Assembly: GCF_000800255.1 (NCBI RefSeq)
Contig: NZ_CP009747.1
Location: 3,968,001-4,032,000, forward strand
DNA length: 64,000 bases
Origin: Pseudomonas parafulva
GTDB taxonomy: Bacteria > Pseudomonadota > Gammaproteobacteria > Pseudomonadales > Pseudomonadaceae
Reading direction: 5' to 3'
How positions within the stretch are numbered: position 1 is the first letter of the stretch; every line of letters starts with the position of its first letter. Under the pieces are notes generated by a model. That model did no database searches and had not been told where the DNA came from. It saw nothing but the letters and a program-made list of their open reading frames with translations. Shown one piece after another: positions 18,022-26,502 of this stretch. Made by a program: the position numbers and the translations under genes.

Positions 18022-20029
18022 ACCAAGGTGGCGCAACACCCCTTGCAACTCCCTGTCTTGATGCGTTCTGGAATCTTGGGCAGCGGCCCAGTAGGAGCGG
18101 CCTTGTGTCGCGATTGGACCGCAAAGCGGTCCCAGCAATGGCAGCGGCGAAGCTGAAAACCTGGGACCGTTGCGAGGTCCCAATCGCGACACAAGGCCGC
18201 TCCCACGAGGGCGTGCAGACCCCAAGAAGTTGAGCAAGACCGCTGGTAAGTGGTAGGTGAATCATGCGTTTGTTGCTCATCTGCAGCGCATGATTTCCAG
18301 AATCCAGCGCGGTGTTTGTGGGAGCGGCCTTGTGTCGCGATTGGACCGCAAAGCGGTCCCGGCAATGGCAGCGGCGAAGCTGAAAACCTGGGACCGCTAC
18401 GCGGCCCAATCGCGACGCAAGGCCGCTCCCACGAGGGCGTGCAGACCCCAAGAAGTTGAGCAAGACCGCTGGTAAGTGGTAGGTGAATCATGCGTTTGTT
18501 GCTCATCTGCAGCGCATGATTTCCAGAATCCAGCGCGGTTTTTGTGGGAGCGGCCTTGTGTCGCGATTGGACCGCAAAGCGGTCCCGGCAATGCCTGCGG
18601 CAAGCTGAAAACCTGGGACCGTTGCGAGGTCCCAATCGCGACACAAGGCCGCTCCCACGAGGGCGTGCAGACCCCAAGAAGTTGAGCATGACCGCTGGTA
18701 AGTGGTAGGTGAATCATGCGTTTGTTGCTCATCTGCAGCGCATGATTTCCAGAATCCAGCGCGGTTTTTGTGGGAGCGGCCTTGTGTCGCGATTGGACCG
18801 CAAAGCGGTCCCGGCAATGGCAGCGGCGAGGCTGAAAACCTGGGACCGTTGCGAGGTCCCAATCGCGACGCAAGGCCGCTCCCACGAGGGCGTGCAGACC
18901 CCAAGAAGTTGAGCAAGACCGCTGGTAAGTGGTAGGTGAATCATGCGTTTGTTGCTCATCTGCAGCGCATGATTTCCAGAATCCAGCGCGGTTTTTGTGG
19001 GAGCGGCCTTGTGTCGCGATTGGACCGCAGAGCGGTCCCGGCAATGCCTGCGGCAAGCTGAAAACCTGGGACCGCTACGCGGCCCAATCGCGACGCAAGG
19101 CCGCTCCCACGAGGGCGTGCAGACCCCAAGAAGTTGAGCAAGACCGCTGGTAAGTGGTAGGTGAATCATGCGTTTGTTGCTCATCTGCAGCGCATGATTT
19201 CCAGAATCCAGCGCGGTTTTTGTGGGAGCGGCCTTGTGTCGCGATTGGACCGCAAAGCGGTCCCGGCAATGGCAGCGGCGAAGCTGAAAACCTGGGACCG
19301 TTGCGAGGTCCCAATCGCGACACAAGGCCGCTCCCACGAGGGCGTGCAGACCCCAAGAAGTTGAGCAAGACCGCTGGTAAGTGGTAGGTGAATCATGCGT
19401 TTGTTGCTCATCTGCAGCGCATGATTTCCAGAATCCAGCGCGGTTTTTGTGGGAGCGGCCTTGTGTCGCGATTGGACCGCAAAGCGGTCCCAGCAATGGC
19501 AGCGGCGAAGCTGAAAACCTGGGACCGCTACGCGGCCCAATCGCGACGCAAGGCCGCTCCCACGAGGGCGTGCAGACCCCAAGAAGTTGAGCAAGACCGC
19601 TGGTAAGTGGTAAGTGAATCATGCGTTTGTTGCTCATCTGCAGCGCATGATTTCCAGAATCCAGCGCGGTTTTTGTGGGAGCGGCCTTGTGTCGCGATTG
19701 GACCGCAGAGCGGTCCCGGCAATGCCTGCGGCGAGGCTGAAAACCTGGGACCGTTGCGAGGTCCCAATCGCGACACAAGGCCGCTCCTACAAGTGATTGA
19801 GCGGCGCCCGTGCACAGCGATGAATGCCAGAACCCTCTTCTATGCATATTCCAAAGCGTTAGTTCATAAAGGTTTTATAAGCGCATAAGGTATATCCACC
19901 GGACCACCGGACCCGCACTCATCCGTCGCAATCAGTTGCACGCGATGCATTCACTTCGTGAGGTTCAGGAATGGTCAGCCACACTCTCTCCCCGCTCGGG
20001 GCGTCGAGTGCCGCCAGGGAGCGGCACTG
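18022..20029. other. 2.0-kb non-coding stretch holding a tandem REPIN-like array
   Basis: About 70 bp after tcyN the array of eight hairpin units begins (18091-19790). It is followed by about 240 bp of unique AT-richer sequence (to 20029), with the stretch around 19850-19895 (GTTCATAAAGG, TTTTATAAGCGCATAAGG) likely to hold the promoter of the next operon. Open frames of up to about 370 codons cross the array on both strands, but they repeat the same words in shifting frames and are not genes. Confidence 0.85.
18091..19790. repeat. tandem array of eight ~226-bp REPIN-like units
   Basis: The forward arm GTGGGAGCGGCCTTGTGTCG (continuing CGATTGG) begins at 18091, 18318, 18544, 18770, 18997, 19222, 19449 and 19675, giving spacings of 227, 226, 226, 227, 225, 227 and 226. 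In each unit the inverted arm follows after about 60 bases, so each could form a 27-bp stem (for example 18544-18570 with 18632-18658). A smaller palindrome GGACCGC-AAA-GCGGTCC lies in the loop. Units are joined by a conserved spacer of about 110 bp. Arms of this kind are widespread repetitive extragenic palindromes in P. putida; the tandem amplification with its spacer is unusual. Only the first forward arm (GTAGGAG) and the last reverse arm (CTCCTAC) differ from the internal GTGGGAG/CTCCCAC. Confidence 0.95.
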
Positions 20030-21271
20030 ATGTCCAGCCAAGCCAACAGTCAATCGAACCACGAGACCGACAGCATGCCGCGGCTGCTGCCGGCGGCGAT
20101 CCTGCGCGACGACGCCCAGGCGCTGCAGGCCGCCCGCGAACTGGCCGACACCGCCAGGACTCAGGCCGCGCAGCGCGATCAGCAGCGTCAGTTGCCGTGG
20201 GCCGAAATCGAACAGTTCACCCGCTCGGGCCTGGGCAGCATCAGCGTGCCCAAAGCGTTCGGTGGCCCCGGCGTATCCTTTGTCACCCTCGCCGAAGTGT
20301 TCCGCCTGATCAGCGCCGCCGACCCGGCCCTGGGACAGATTCCGCAGAACCAGTTCGGTCTGCTGCAGTTGCTGCGCGACACCGCCACCCCGGCGCAGCA
20401 GGCCCGCCTCTACCGCTCGGTGCTGGACGGCTGGCGCATCGGCAATGCCGGGCCCGAGCGCAACACCCAAAACACCCTCACCCTCAAGGCACGCCTGACC
20501 CGCGACGGTAGCGGCTATCGCCTCAGCGGCGAAAAGTTCTACTCCACTGGCGCCTTGTTCGCCCATTGGGTGTCGGTCAAGGCGCTGGACGACGAAGGCC
20601 GCCAGCGCCTGGCCTTCGTGCGCCGCGGCAGCCCCGGCCTGCGCATCGTCGACGACTGGTCCGGCTTTGGCCAGCGCACCACCGCCAGCGGCACGGTGCT
20701 GCTGGAGCATGTCGCGGTGGAGGCGGACCTGGTGATCGACAACTGGCGCCAGAGCGAGCGCCCGAACATCCAGGGCGCCGCCTCGCAGTTGATCCAGGCC
20801 GCCATCGACGCCGGCATTGCCGAAGCGGCCATCGACGACGCCATCGACTTCGTGCGCCACAAGTCGCGGCCCTGGATCGACGCCAAGGTCGAGCGCGCCA
20901 GCGATGACCTCTACGTGATCGCCGACATCGGCCGTCTCAAGCTCGACCTGCACGCCGCCGAGGCGCTGTTGCGCAAGGCCGCACAGGTGCTGGACGAGGT
21001 CGATGCCGGGCCGGTGGATGCCGCCGCCGCGGCCCGTGCCTCCATCGCCGTGGCCGAAGCCAAGGTGTTGACCACCGAGATCGCGCTGCTGGCCAGCGAG
21101 AAGCTGCTGGAACTGGCTGGCAGCCGCTCCACCCTGGCCGAGTTCAACCTCGACCGCCACTGGCGCAACGCGCGGGTGCATACCCTGCACGACCCAGTGC
21201 GCTGGAAGTATCACGCGGTCGGCGCCTACTACCTCAACGGCACGCTGCCTGCGCGGCATTCCTGGATCTGA
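20030..21271 (+). CDS. SfnB/DszC-family flavin monooxygenase (acyl-CoA dehydrogenase fold), first copy
   Basis: A 413-residue protein of the acyl-CoA dehydrogenase superfamily. The N-terminal helical domain has FTRSGLGSISVPKAFGGPGVS; the middle has SGEKFYSTGALFAHW and DWSGFGQRTTASGT; the C-terminal helical domain ends with the strongly conserved DRHWRNARVHTLHDPVRWK. This set marks the SfnB/DszC group of FMNH2-dependent monooxygenases rather than true dehydrogenases. These act on organosulfur compounds, for example sulfoxidation of thioethers or thiophenes. The start at 20030 has a GGGAG-like site upstream; a longer frame to 19958 lacks it. It is the first gene of a likely six-gene operon ending at metI. 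Confidence 0.85.
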   Translation: MSSQANSQSNHETDSMPRLLPAAILRDDAQALQAARELADTARTQAAQRDQQRQLPWAEIEQFTRSGLGSISVPKAFGGPGVSFVTLAEVFRLISAADPALGQIPQNQFGLLQLLRDTATPAQQARLYRSVLDGWRIGNAGPERNTQNTLTLKARLTRDGSGYRLSGEKFYSTGALFAHWVSVKALDDEGRQRLAFVRRGSPGLRIVDDWSGFGQRTTASGTVLLEHVAVEADLVIDNWRQSERPNIQGAASQLIQAAIDAGIAEAAIDDAIDFVRHKSRPWIDAKVERASDDLYVIADIGRLKLDLHAAEALLRKAAQVLDEVDAGPVDAAAAARASIAVAEAKVLTTEIALLASEKLLELAGSRSTLAEFNLDRHWRNARVHTLHDPVRWKYHAVGAYYLNGTLPARHSWI

Positions 21272-21318
21272 TTGCTCGCCGAGGGCTGCTTTGGCGGCCC
21301 TCCGCCCCGGAGCCCCCC

Positions 21319-22500
21319 ATGACGACATCCCTGATCACCAGCGACGCCCAGGCCCTGGCCGTCGCCGAAGACCTCGCCCGCCACCTGCAAGGCGGCAGCG
21401 CCCTGCGCGACCGCGAACGGCGCCTGCCCCACGCCGAGCTGGAACTGTTCACCCGCTCCGGCCTGTGGGCCATCAGCGTGCCCAAGGCCTACGGCGGCGC
21501 GCAGGTGTCCAACGTCACCCTGGCCAAGGTCATCGCCCGCATCGCCCAGGCCGACAGCTCGCTCGGGCAGATTCCGCAGAATCACTTCTATGCCCTCGAA
21601 GTGCTGCGGGTGAACGGCAGCGCTGCGCAGCAGCAGCGCCTCTACGCCGAGGTGCTCGGCGGGCGACGCTTCGGCAACGCCCTGGCCGAACTCGGCACGC
21701 GCACCGCCCACGACCGCACCACGCGCCTGACCCGCGACGGCGACGGCTACCGCATCGACGGGCGCAAGTTCTACGCCACCGGGGCGCTCTACGCCCAGCG
21801 CATCCCCACCTCGGTGATCGACGACGACGGCGTGCAGCAACTGGCGTTCGTCCCCGCCGACAGCCCCGGCGTGCAGGTGATCGACGACTGGAGCGGCTTC
21901 GGCCAGCGCACCACCGGCAGCGGTTCGGTACTGTTCGAGAACGTGCGCGTCGAGGCCCAGGACATCGTGCCGTTCCAGTCCGCCTTCGAACGGCCGACCC
22001 CGGTGGGACCGTTGGCGCAGATCCTCCACGCCGCCATCGACACCGGCATCGCCCGCGCCGCAGTCGAAGACGCCCTGGCCTTCGTCCGTCAGCACAGCCG
22101 CCCATGGATCGACTCCGGCGTCGATCAGGCCTCGGCCGACCCGCTCACCCTGCATGCTTTCGGCCGCCTGAACATTCGCCTGCATGCCGCCGAAGCCCTG
22201 CTGGAACGGGCCGGCGAAACCCTCGACCGGGCCCAGCGTGACGCCAATGCCGACTCGGTGGCCGCCGCCTCCATTGCGGTCGCCGAGGCGCGGGCGATCA
22301 GCACCGAGATTTCCCTGGCGGCCGGCAGCACCCTGTTCGAGCTGGCCGGCAGCCGCGCCACCCTGGCCGAGCACAACCTCGACCGCCACTGGCGCAACGC
22401 GCGGGTGCACACCCTGCACGATCCGGTGCGCTGGAAGTACCACGCCATCGGCAACTACTACCTGAACCGCGAAAACCCGCCGTTGCGAGGGACGATCTGA
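21319..22500 (+). CDS. SfnB/DszC-family flavin monooxygenase, second copy
   Basis: A 393-residue paralogue of the preceding gene, sharing the blocks ELFTRSGLWAISVPKAYGG, DGRKFYATGALYA, DWSGFGQRTTGSGS and the C-terminal DRHWRNARVHTLHDPVRWK. It differs enough elsewhere to be an old duplication rather than a recent one. The same flavin-dependent organosulfur oxidation role is expected. It follows the first copy by 47 bp, and its stop overlaps the next start by one base (TGATG), so it is tightly coupled to the luciferase-like monooxygenase. Two such proteins side by side could act on successive oxidation states or on different substrates. Confidence 0.85.
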   Translation: MTTSLITSDAQALAVAEDLARHLQGGSALRDRERRLPHAELELFTRSGLWAISVPKAYGGAQVSNVTLAKVIARIAQADSSLGQIPQNHFYALEVLRVNGSAAQQQRLYAEVLGGRRFGNALAELGTRTAHDRTTRLTRDGDGYRIDGRKFYATGALYAQRIPTSVIDDDGVQQLAFVPADSPGVQVIDDWSGFGQRTTGSGSVLFENVRVEAQDIVPFQSAFERPTPVGPLAQILHAAIDTGIARAAVEDALAFVRQHSRPWIDSGVDQASADPLTLHAFGRLNIRLHAAEALLERAGETLDRAQRDANADSVAAASIAVAEARAISTEISLAAGSTLFELAGSRATLAEHNLDRHWRNARVHTLHDPVRWKYHAIGNYYLNRENPPLRGTI

Positions 22501-23888
22501 TGCCCAGGCAGATCCTGCTCAACGCCTTCAACATGAACTGCGTCGGCCACATCAACCACGGCCTGTGGACCCATCCACGGGACACCTCGACCCGCTACAA
22601 GGACATCGAGTACTGGACCGACCTGGCGCGCCTGCTCGAACGCGGGCTGTTCGACGGCCTGTTCATCGCCGATATCGTCGGCACCTACGATGTCTATGGC
22701 CACTCGCTGGACGTCACGCTCAAGGAGTCGATCCAGCTACCGGTCAACGACCCGCTGCTACTGGTCTCGGCCATGGCCGCCGTGACCCGCCACCTGGGCT
22801 TCGGCCTGACCGCCAACCTCACCTACGAGCCGCCGTACCTGTTCGCCCGTCGCCTGTCCACCCTCGACCACCTGAGCAAGGGCCGCGTGGGCTGGAACAT
22901 CGTCACCGGCTACCTGGACAGTGCCGCCCGCGCCATGGGCCTGGCGCAACAGCCCGAACACGACCGGCGCTACGACCAGGCCGACGAGTATCTGGAGGTG
23001 CTGTACCAGTTGCTCGAAGGGAGCTGGGCCGACGATGCGGTGGTCGCCGACCGTCAGCGGCGCGTCTATGCGCAGCCTGAACGGGTGCGCAAGGTCGAGC
23101 ACCACGGCGAGTTCTACAAGGTCGACGGCTACCACCTGTGCGAGCCCTCACCGCAGCGCACGCCGGTGCTGTTCCAGGCCGGCAGTTCCAGCCGGGGCCT
23201 GAGCTTCGCCGGGCAGCATGCCGAATGCGTGTTCATCGGTGGCCAGACCCACGCCGGCACCCGCGCCCAGGTCGACAAGGTGCGCGCCGCGGCCCAGGCA
23301 GCGGGCCGCGATGCGCAGGCGATCAAGGTGTTCATGGGCATCAGCGTGATCGTTGCCGCCACCGAGGCCGAAGCGCGCGCCAAGCACGCCGAGTACCTGC
23401 GCCATGCCAGCGCCGAGGCCGGGGTGGCGCACTTCGCGGCCTCCACGGGCATCGACTTCGCCGCGTTCGACCTTGACGAGCCGATCCACGCCGGCCCGGG
23501 CAACGCCATCCAGTCGGCCAACAAGATACTTCAGGACAGCACCTGGACCCGCCGCCGTCTGTTGCAGCAGCACGCCCTGGGCGGGCGCTACGTGACCCTG
23601 GTGGGCTCGCCCGAGCAGGTCGCGGAACAATTGATCGGCTGGATCGACGAGACCGGCCTGGATGGCTTCAACCTGACCCGCACCGTCACCCCGGAAAGCT
23701 ACGAAGACTTCATCGAGCTGGTGATTCCCGAGCTGCAACGTCGCGGTCGCTACAAGACCGCCTATGCCGACGGCACCTTGCGCCAGAAGCTGTTCGCCAG
23801 CCCCAGCGCGCACCTGCCGGCCGATCACCCCGGCAGCCGCCATCGCTTCCCCGACCCTGTCCCGACCGGAGCCCTGCACCATGCTTGA
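22500..23888 (+). CDS. NtaA/SnaA/DszA-family FMNH2-dependent monooxygenase
   Basis: A 462-residue luciferase-like monooxygenase. It opens PRQILLNAFNMNCVGHINHG, contains GLFIADIVGTYDVYG-type and ATRHLGFGLTANLTYEPPYLFARRLSTLDHLSKGR-type segments (key words: TYEPPY, STLDHLSKGRVGWNIVTGY), and FQAGSSSRG, all characteristic of the NtaA/SnaA/DszA family. Members use FMNH2 and O2 to cleave C-N or C-S bonds, as DszA does with dibenzothiophene sulfone. No flavin reductase gene is next to it; SsuE or another reductase would have to serve. It overlaps the following binding-protein gene by eight bases. Confidence 0.88.
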   Translation: MPRQILLNAFNMNCVGHINHGLWTHPRDTSTRYKDIEYWTDLARLLERGLFDGLFIADIVGTYDVYGHSLDVTLKESIQLPVNDPLLLVSAMAAVTRHLGFGLTANLTYEPPYLFARRLSTLDHLSKGRVGWNIVTGYLDSAARAMGLAQQPEHDRRYDQADEYLEVLYQLLEGSWADDAVVADRQRRVYAQPERVRKVEHHGEFYKVDGYHLCEPSPQRTPVLFQAGSSSRGLSFAGQHAECVFIGGQTHAGTRAQVDKVRAAAQAAGRDAQAIKVFMGISVIVAATEAEARAKHAEYLRHASAEAGVAHFAASTGIDFAAFDLDEPIHAGPGNAIQSANKILQDSTWTRRRLLQQHALGGRYVTLVGSPEQVAEQLIGWIDETGLDGFNLTRTVTPESYEDFIELVIPELQRRGRYKTAYADGTLRQKLFASPSAHLPADHPGSRHRFPDPVPTGALHHA

Positions 23889-24681
23889 GAAACTCTACCG
23901 CCCCGCCGTGGCCCTGCTGCTCAGCCTGGGCCTGTCCAGCGCCGCCCTGGCCGAGCCGCCGCTGAAGATCGGCACCACCGCCGCGTTCGCCATCCCCCTG
24001 GAAGCGGCGGTCGAAGAAGCGCACAAACAAGGGCTCGAGGTGAAGCTGATCGAATTCAGCGATTGGATCGCGCCCAACGTCAGCCTCAACAGCGGCGACA
24101 TCGACGTGAACTACTTCCAGCACATCCCCTTCCTGGAAAACGCCAAGGCCGCCGCCGGCTTCGACCTGGTGCCCTACGCGCCGGGCATCATCAACAACGT
24201 CGGGCTGTACTCAAAGCGCTACAAGCGCTTCGCCGACCTGCCCGACGGCGCCAGCGTGGCCATCGCCAACGACCCGATCAACAGCGGACGCGGCCTGCAA
24301 TTGCTGGCCAAGGCCGGGTTGATCAGCCTCAAGCCGGGCGTGGGCTACAAGGCCACCGAAGCCGACATCGTCGACAACCCGAAAAAGCTCAAGATCATTC
24401 AGGTCGAGGCCGTGCAACTGGTGCGCGCCTACGACGATGCCGACCTGGTGCAGGGCTACCCGGCCTACATCCGCCTGGCCAACAGTTTCGACGCCACCTC
24501 GGCGCTGCTGTTCGACGGCCTGGAGAACAAGGAATACGTGATCCAGTTCGTGATCCGTCCGCAGAGCAAGGACGATCCACGCCTGGCCAGGTTCGTCGAT
24601 ATCTACCAGCATTCGCCGGCCGTGCGCGCCGCCCTGGACAAGGCCCATGGCAGCCTGTACCAGGCCGGCTGGGAGGGTTGA
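23881..24681 (+). CDS. MetQ-family (NlpA) substrate-binding protein
   Basis: A 266-residue binding protein of the lipoprotein-9/MetQ family: [19 protein letters not shown] near residue 30, then [15 protein letters not shown] and [23 protein letters not shown], all family marks. It has an ordinary signal peptide (cleavage near AALA-EPP, residue 24) and no lipobox cysteine, so it should be soluble in the periplasm, unlike E. coli MetQ. It is paired with a MetN-like ATPase and MetI-like permease directly downstream. In this operon, with three sulfur monooxygenases, it may carry methionine or another organosulfur compound; the substrate is not determined. Confidence 0.87.
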   Translation: MLEKLYRPAVALLLSLGLSSAALAEPPLKIGTTAAFAIPLEAAVEEAHKQGLEVKLIEFSDWIAPNVSLNSGDIDVNYFQHIPFLENAKAAAGFDLVPYAPGIINNVGLYSKRYKRFADLPDGASVAIANDPINSGRGLQLLAKAGLISLKPGVGYKATEADIVDNPKKLKIIQVEAVQLVRAYDDADLVQGYPAYIRLANSFDATSALLFDGLENKEYVIQFVIRPQSKDDPRLARFVDIYQHSPAVRAALDKAHGSLYQAGWEG

Positions 24682-24682
24682 G

Positions 24683-25792
24683 ATGAGCAGCGCCCACGCC
24701 CTGCGGGCGCCCCTGGCTCCCCGCGAACCTGCCCGGGCGCGCGAGCACGCGCTGCGCCCGGACGTGAACCAGGCCCACGTGCGCTTCATCGGCCTGGCCA
24801 AGACCTACCCCGGCCAGCGCCAGCCGGCGCTGCACGGCATCGACCTGAACATCCGCCGTGGCGAGATCTTCGGCATCATCGGCCGCAGCGGCGCCGGCAA
24901 GTCGTCGCTGCTGCGCACCATCAACCGCCTGGAGCAACCCAGCCATGGGCGCGTGCTGATCGACCAGGTGGACATTGCACCGTTCGACGAAACGCAACTG
25001 GTGGCGCTGCGCCGACGCATCGGCATGATCTTCCAGCACTTCAACCTGATGTCGGCCAAGACCGTATTCCAGAACGTCGAGCTGCCGCTGAAGGTGGCCG
25101 GCGTGGCCAAGGCCGAGCGCCAGCGCAAGGTCCGCGAGCTGTTGGAGCTGGTGGGGCTGGAACAGAAACATGGGGTGTATCCGGCGCAGTTGTCGGGCGG
25201 GCAGAAGCAGCGCGTCGGCATCGCCCGCGCCCTGGTGCACGACCCGCAGATTCTGCTGTGCGACGAGGCCACCTCGGCACTGGACCCGGAGACCACCGCC
25301 GCGATCCTCGACCTGCTGCGCGACATCAACCAGCGCCTGGGCCTGACCATTGTGCTGATCACCCACGAAATGGCGGTGATCCGCGAGATCTGCCACCGCG
25401 TGGTGGTGCTCGAGCGCGGCGAGGCGGTCGAGCAGGGCGAGGTCTGGCAGGTGTTCGGCACACCGCGCCATGCCGTCACCCGCAGCCTGCTCGCGCCTCT
25501 GCAAGCCAAGCTGCCGGAGAGCTTGCAGCGCACGCTGCAGGCCCGACCCGGCCACCCCGAAGCGGCCGTGGTGCTGCGCCTGCACGTACTCGGCGAGCCG
25601 GACCTGACGGCGCTGTGGCATGACCTGGGCGGGCGCGTGACCCTGCTGCAGGGCGGCATCGACACCCTCGGCAGCCAGACCCTGGGCCAGCTGATACTGG
25701 CCGTGCGCGGCTCGCCGCACAGCGCGGCGCAACTGCTCGAGCGCGCCCGGCGCTGGACGACCGACGTGGAGGTGCTCGGCCATGTGGACTGA
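24683..25792 (+). CDS. MetN-family methionine-type ABC transporter ATPase
   Basis: A 369-residue ATPase. After an unusual N-terminal extension of about 35 residues it has Walker [10 protein letters not shown]-loop [12 protein letters not shown], signature LSGGQKQR, Walker [15 protein letters not shown] and switch histidine ITHEM. A C-terminal NIL/ACT-like domain of about 90 residues ([16 protein letters not shown], then LAVRGS) is the methionine-sensing regulatory domain of MetN. I chose ATG 24683 because GGAGGG lies just upstream; the longer frame starts inside the binding-protein gene. Its stop overlaps metI by 11 bases. Confidence 0.88.
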   Translation: MSSAHALRAPLAPREPARAREHALRPDVNQAHVRFIGLAKTYPGQRQPALHGIDLNIRRGEIFGIIGRSGAGKSSLLRTINRLEQPSHGRVLIDQVDIAPFDETQLVALRRRIGMIFQHFNLMSAKTVFQNVELPLKVAGVAKAERQRKVRELLELVGLEQKHGVYPAQLSGGQKQRVGIARALVHDPQILLCDEATSALDPETTAAILDLLRDINQRLGLTIVLITHEMAVIREICHRVVVLERGEAVEQGEVWQVFGTPRHAVTRSLLAPLQAKLPESLQRTLQARPGHPEAAVVLRLHVLGEPDLTALWHDLGGRVTLLQGGIDTLGSQTLGQLILAVRGSPHSAAQLLERARRWTTDVEVLGHVD

Positions 25793-26426
25793 ACGCTTGC
25801 TGCAAGGCCTGCTCGACACCCTGCTGATGGTCGGCGTGTCTTCCTTGATCGCGTTGCTGGTGGGCATCCCGCTGGCGGTGCTGCTGGTCACCAGCGACAA
25901 GGGCGGCATCTACCAGGCGCCCCTGCTCAACCGCGTGCTGGGCGGCTTCGTCAACCTGTTCCGCTCGGTGCCATTCCTGATCCTAATGGTGGCGCTGATC
26001 CCCTTCACCCGCCTGATCGTCGGCACCACCTACGGCGTATGGGCTGCCGTGGTGCCGCTGACCATCGCGGCCACGCCGTTCTTCGCGCGCATCGCCGAAG
26101 TGAGCCTGCGTGAAGTGGACCATGGCCTGATCGAAGCGGCCCAGGCCATGGGCTGCCGGCGCTGGCACATCGTCTGGCACGTATTGCTGCCCGAAGCGCT
26201 GCCCGGCATCGTCGGCGGCTTCACCATCACCCTGGTGACGCTGATCAACTCCTCGGCCATGGCCGGTGCCATCGGCGCCGGGGGCCTGGGCGACATCGCC
26301 TATCGCTATGGCTACCAGCGCTTCGACAGCCAGATCATGCTCACGGTGATCGTCATGCTGGTGGCGTTGGTGGCGGTGATTCAGTTGGGCGGGGATCGCC
26401 TGGCCAGGGGCTTGAACAAGCGCTGA
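25782..26426 (+). CDS. MetI-family ABC transporter permease
   Basis: A 214-residue inner-membrane permease with about five segments. It carries the family marks [25 protein letters not shown] and the coupling loop [24 protein letters not shown], then [22 protein letters not shown], as in MetI. It works with the two preceding genes. It is the last gene of the sfnB-like/monooxygenase/importer operon and converges with the GGDEF/EAL gene 76 bp away. Confidence 0.9.
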   Translation: MWTERLLQGLLDTLLMVGVSSLIALLVGIPLAVLLVTSDKGGIYQAPLLNRVLGGFVNLFRSVPFLILMVALIPFTRLIVGTTYGVWAAVVPLTIAATPFFARIAEVSLREVDHGLIEAAQAMGCRRWHIVWHVLLPEALPGIVGGFTITLVTLINSSAMAGAIGAGGLGDIAYRYGYQRFDSQIMLTVIVMLVALVAVIQLGGDRLARGLNKR

Positions 26427-26502
26427 GGGGCCGTGATTGGAGGCGGGTCAGAACGAAACGCTCTTTTCGATTCAAGAGTGAGTGCGCGAGCGCACGACCT
26501 CG

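Noticed and set aside
18091..19790. CRISPR array
   Set aside because: Units are about 226 bp with large inverted arms and conserved, not variable, spacers; no cas genes are present.
17697..19888. Many open frames of 60-370 codons on both strands across the repeat array
   Set aside because: They repeat the same peptide words, and the 226-bp period is not a multiple of three, so the reading frame rotates between units. They reflect the repeat, not genes.
26460..26500. Bidirectional terminator between metI and the GGDEF/EAL gene
   Set aside because: Only short imperfect hairpins (CTCTT...AAGAG and GTGCGC...GCGCAC) without a T tract are present; too weak to list as a feature.
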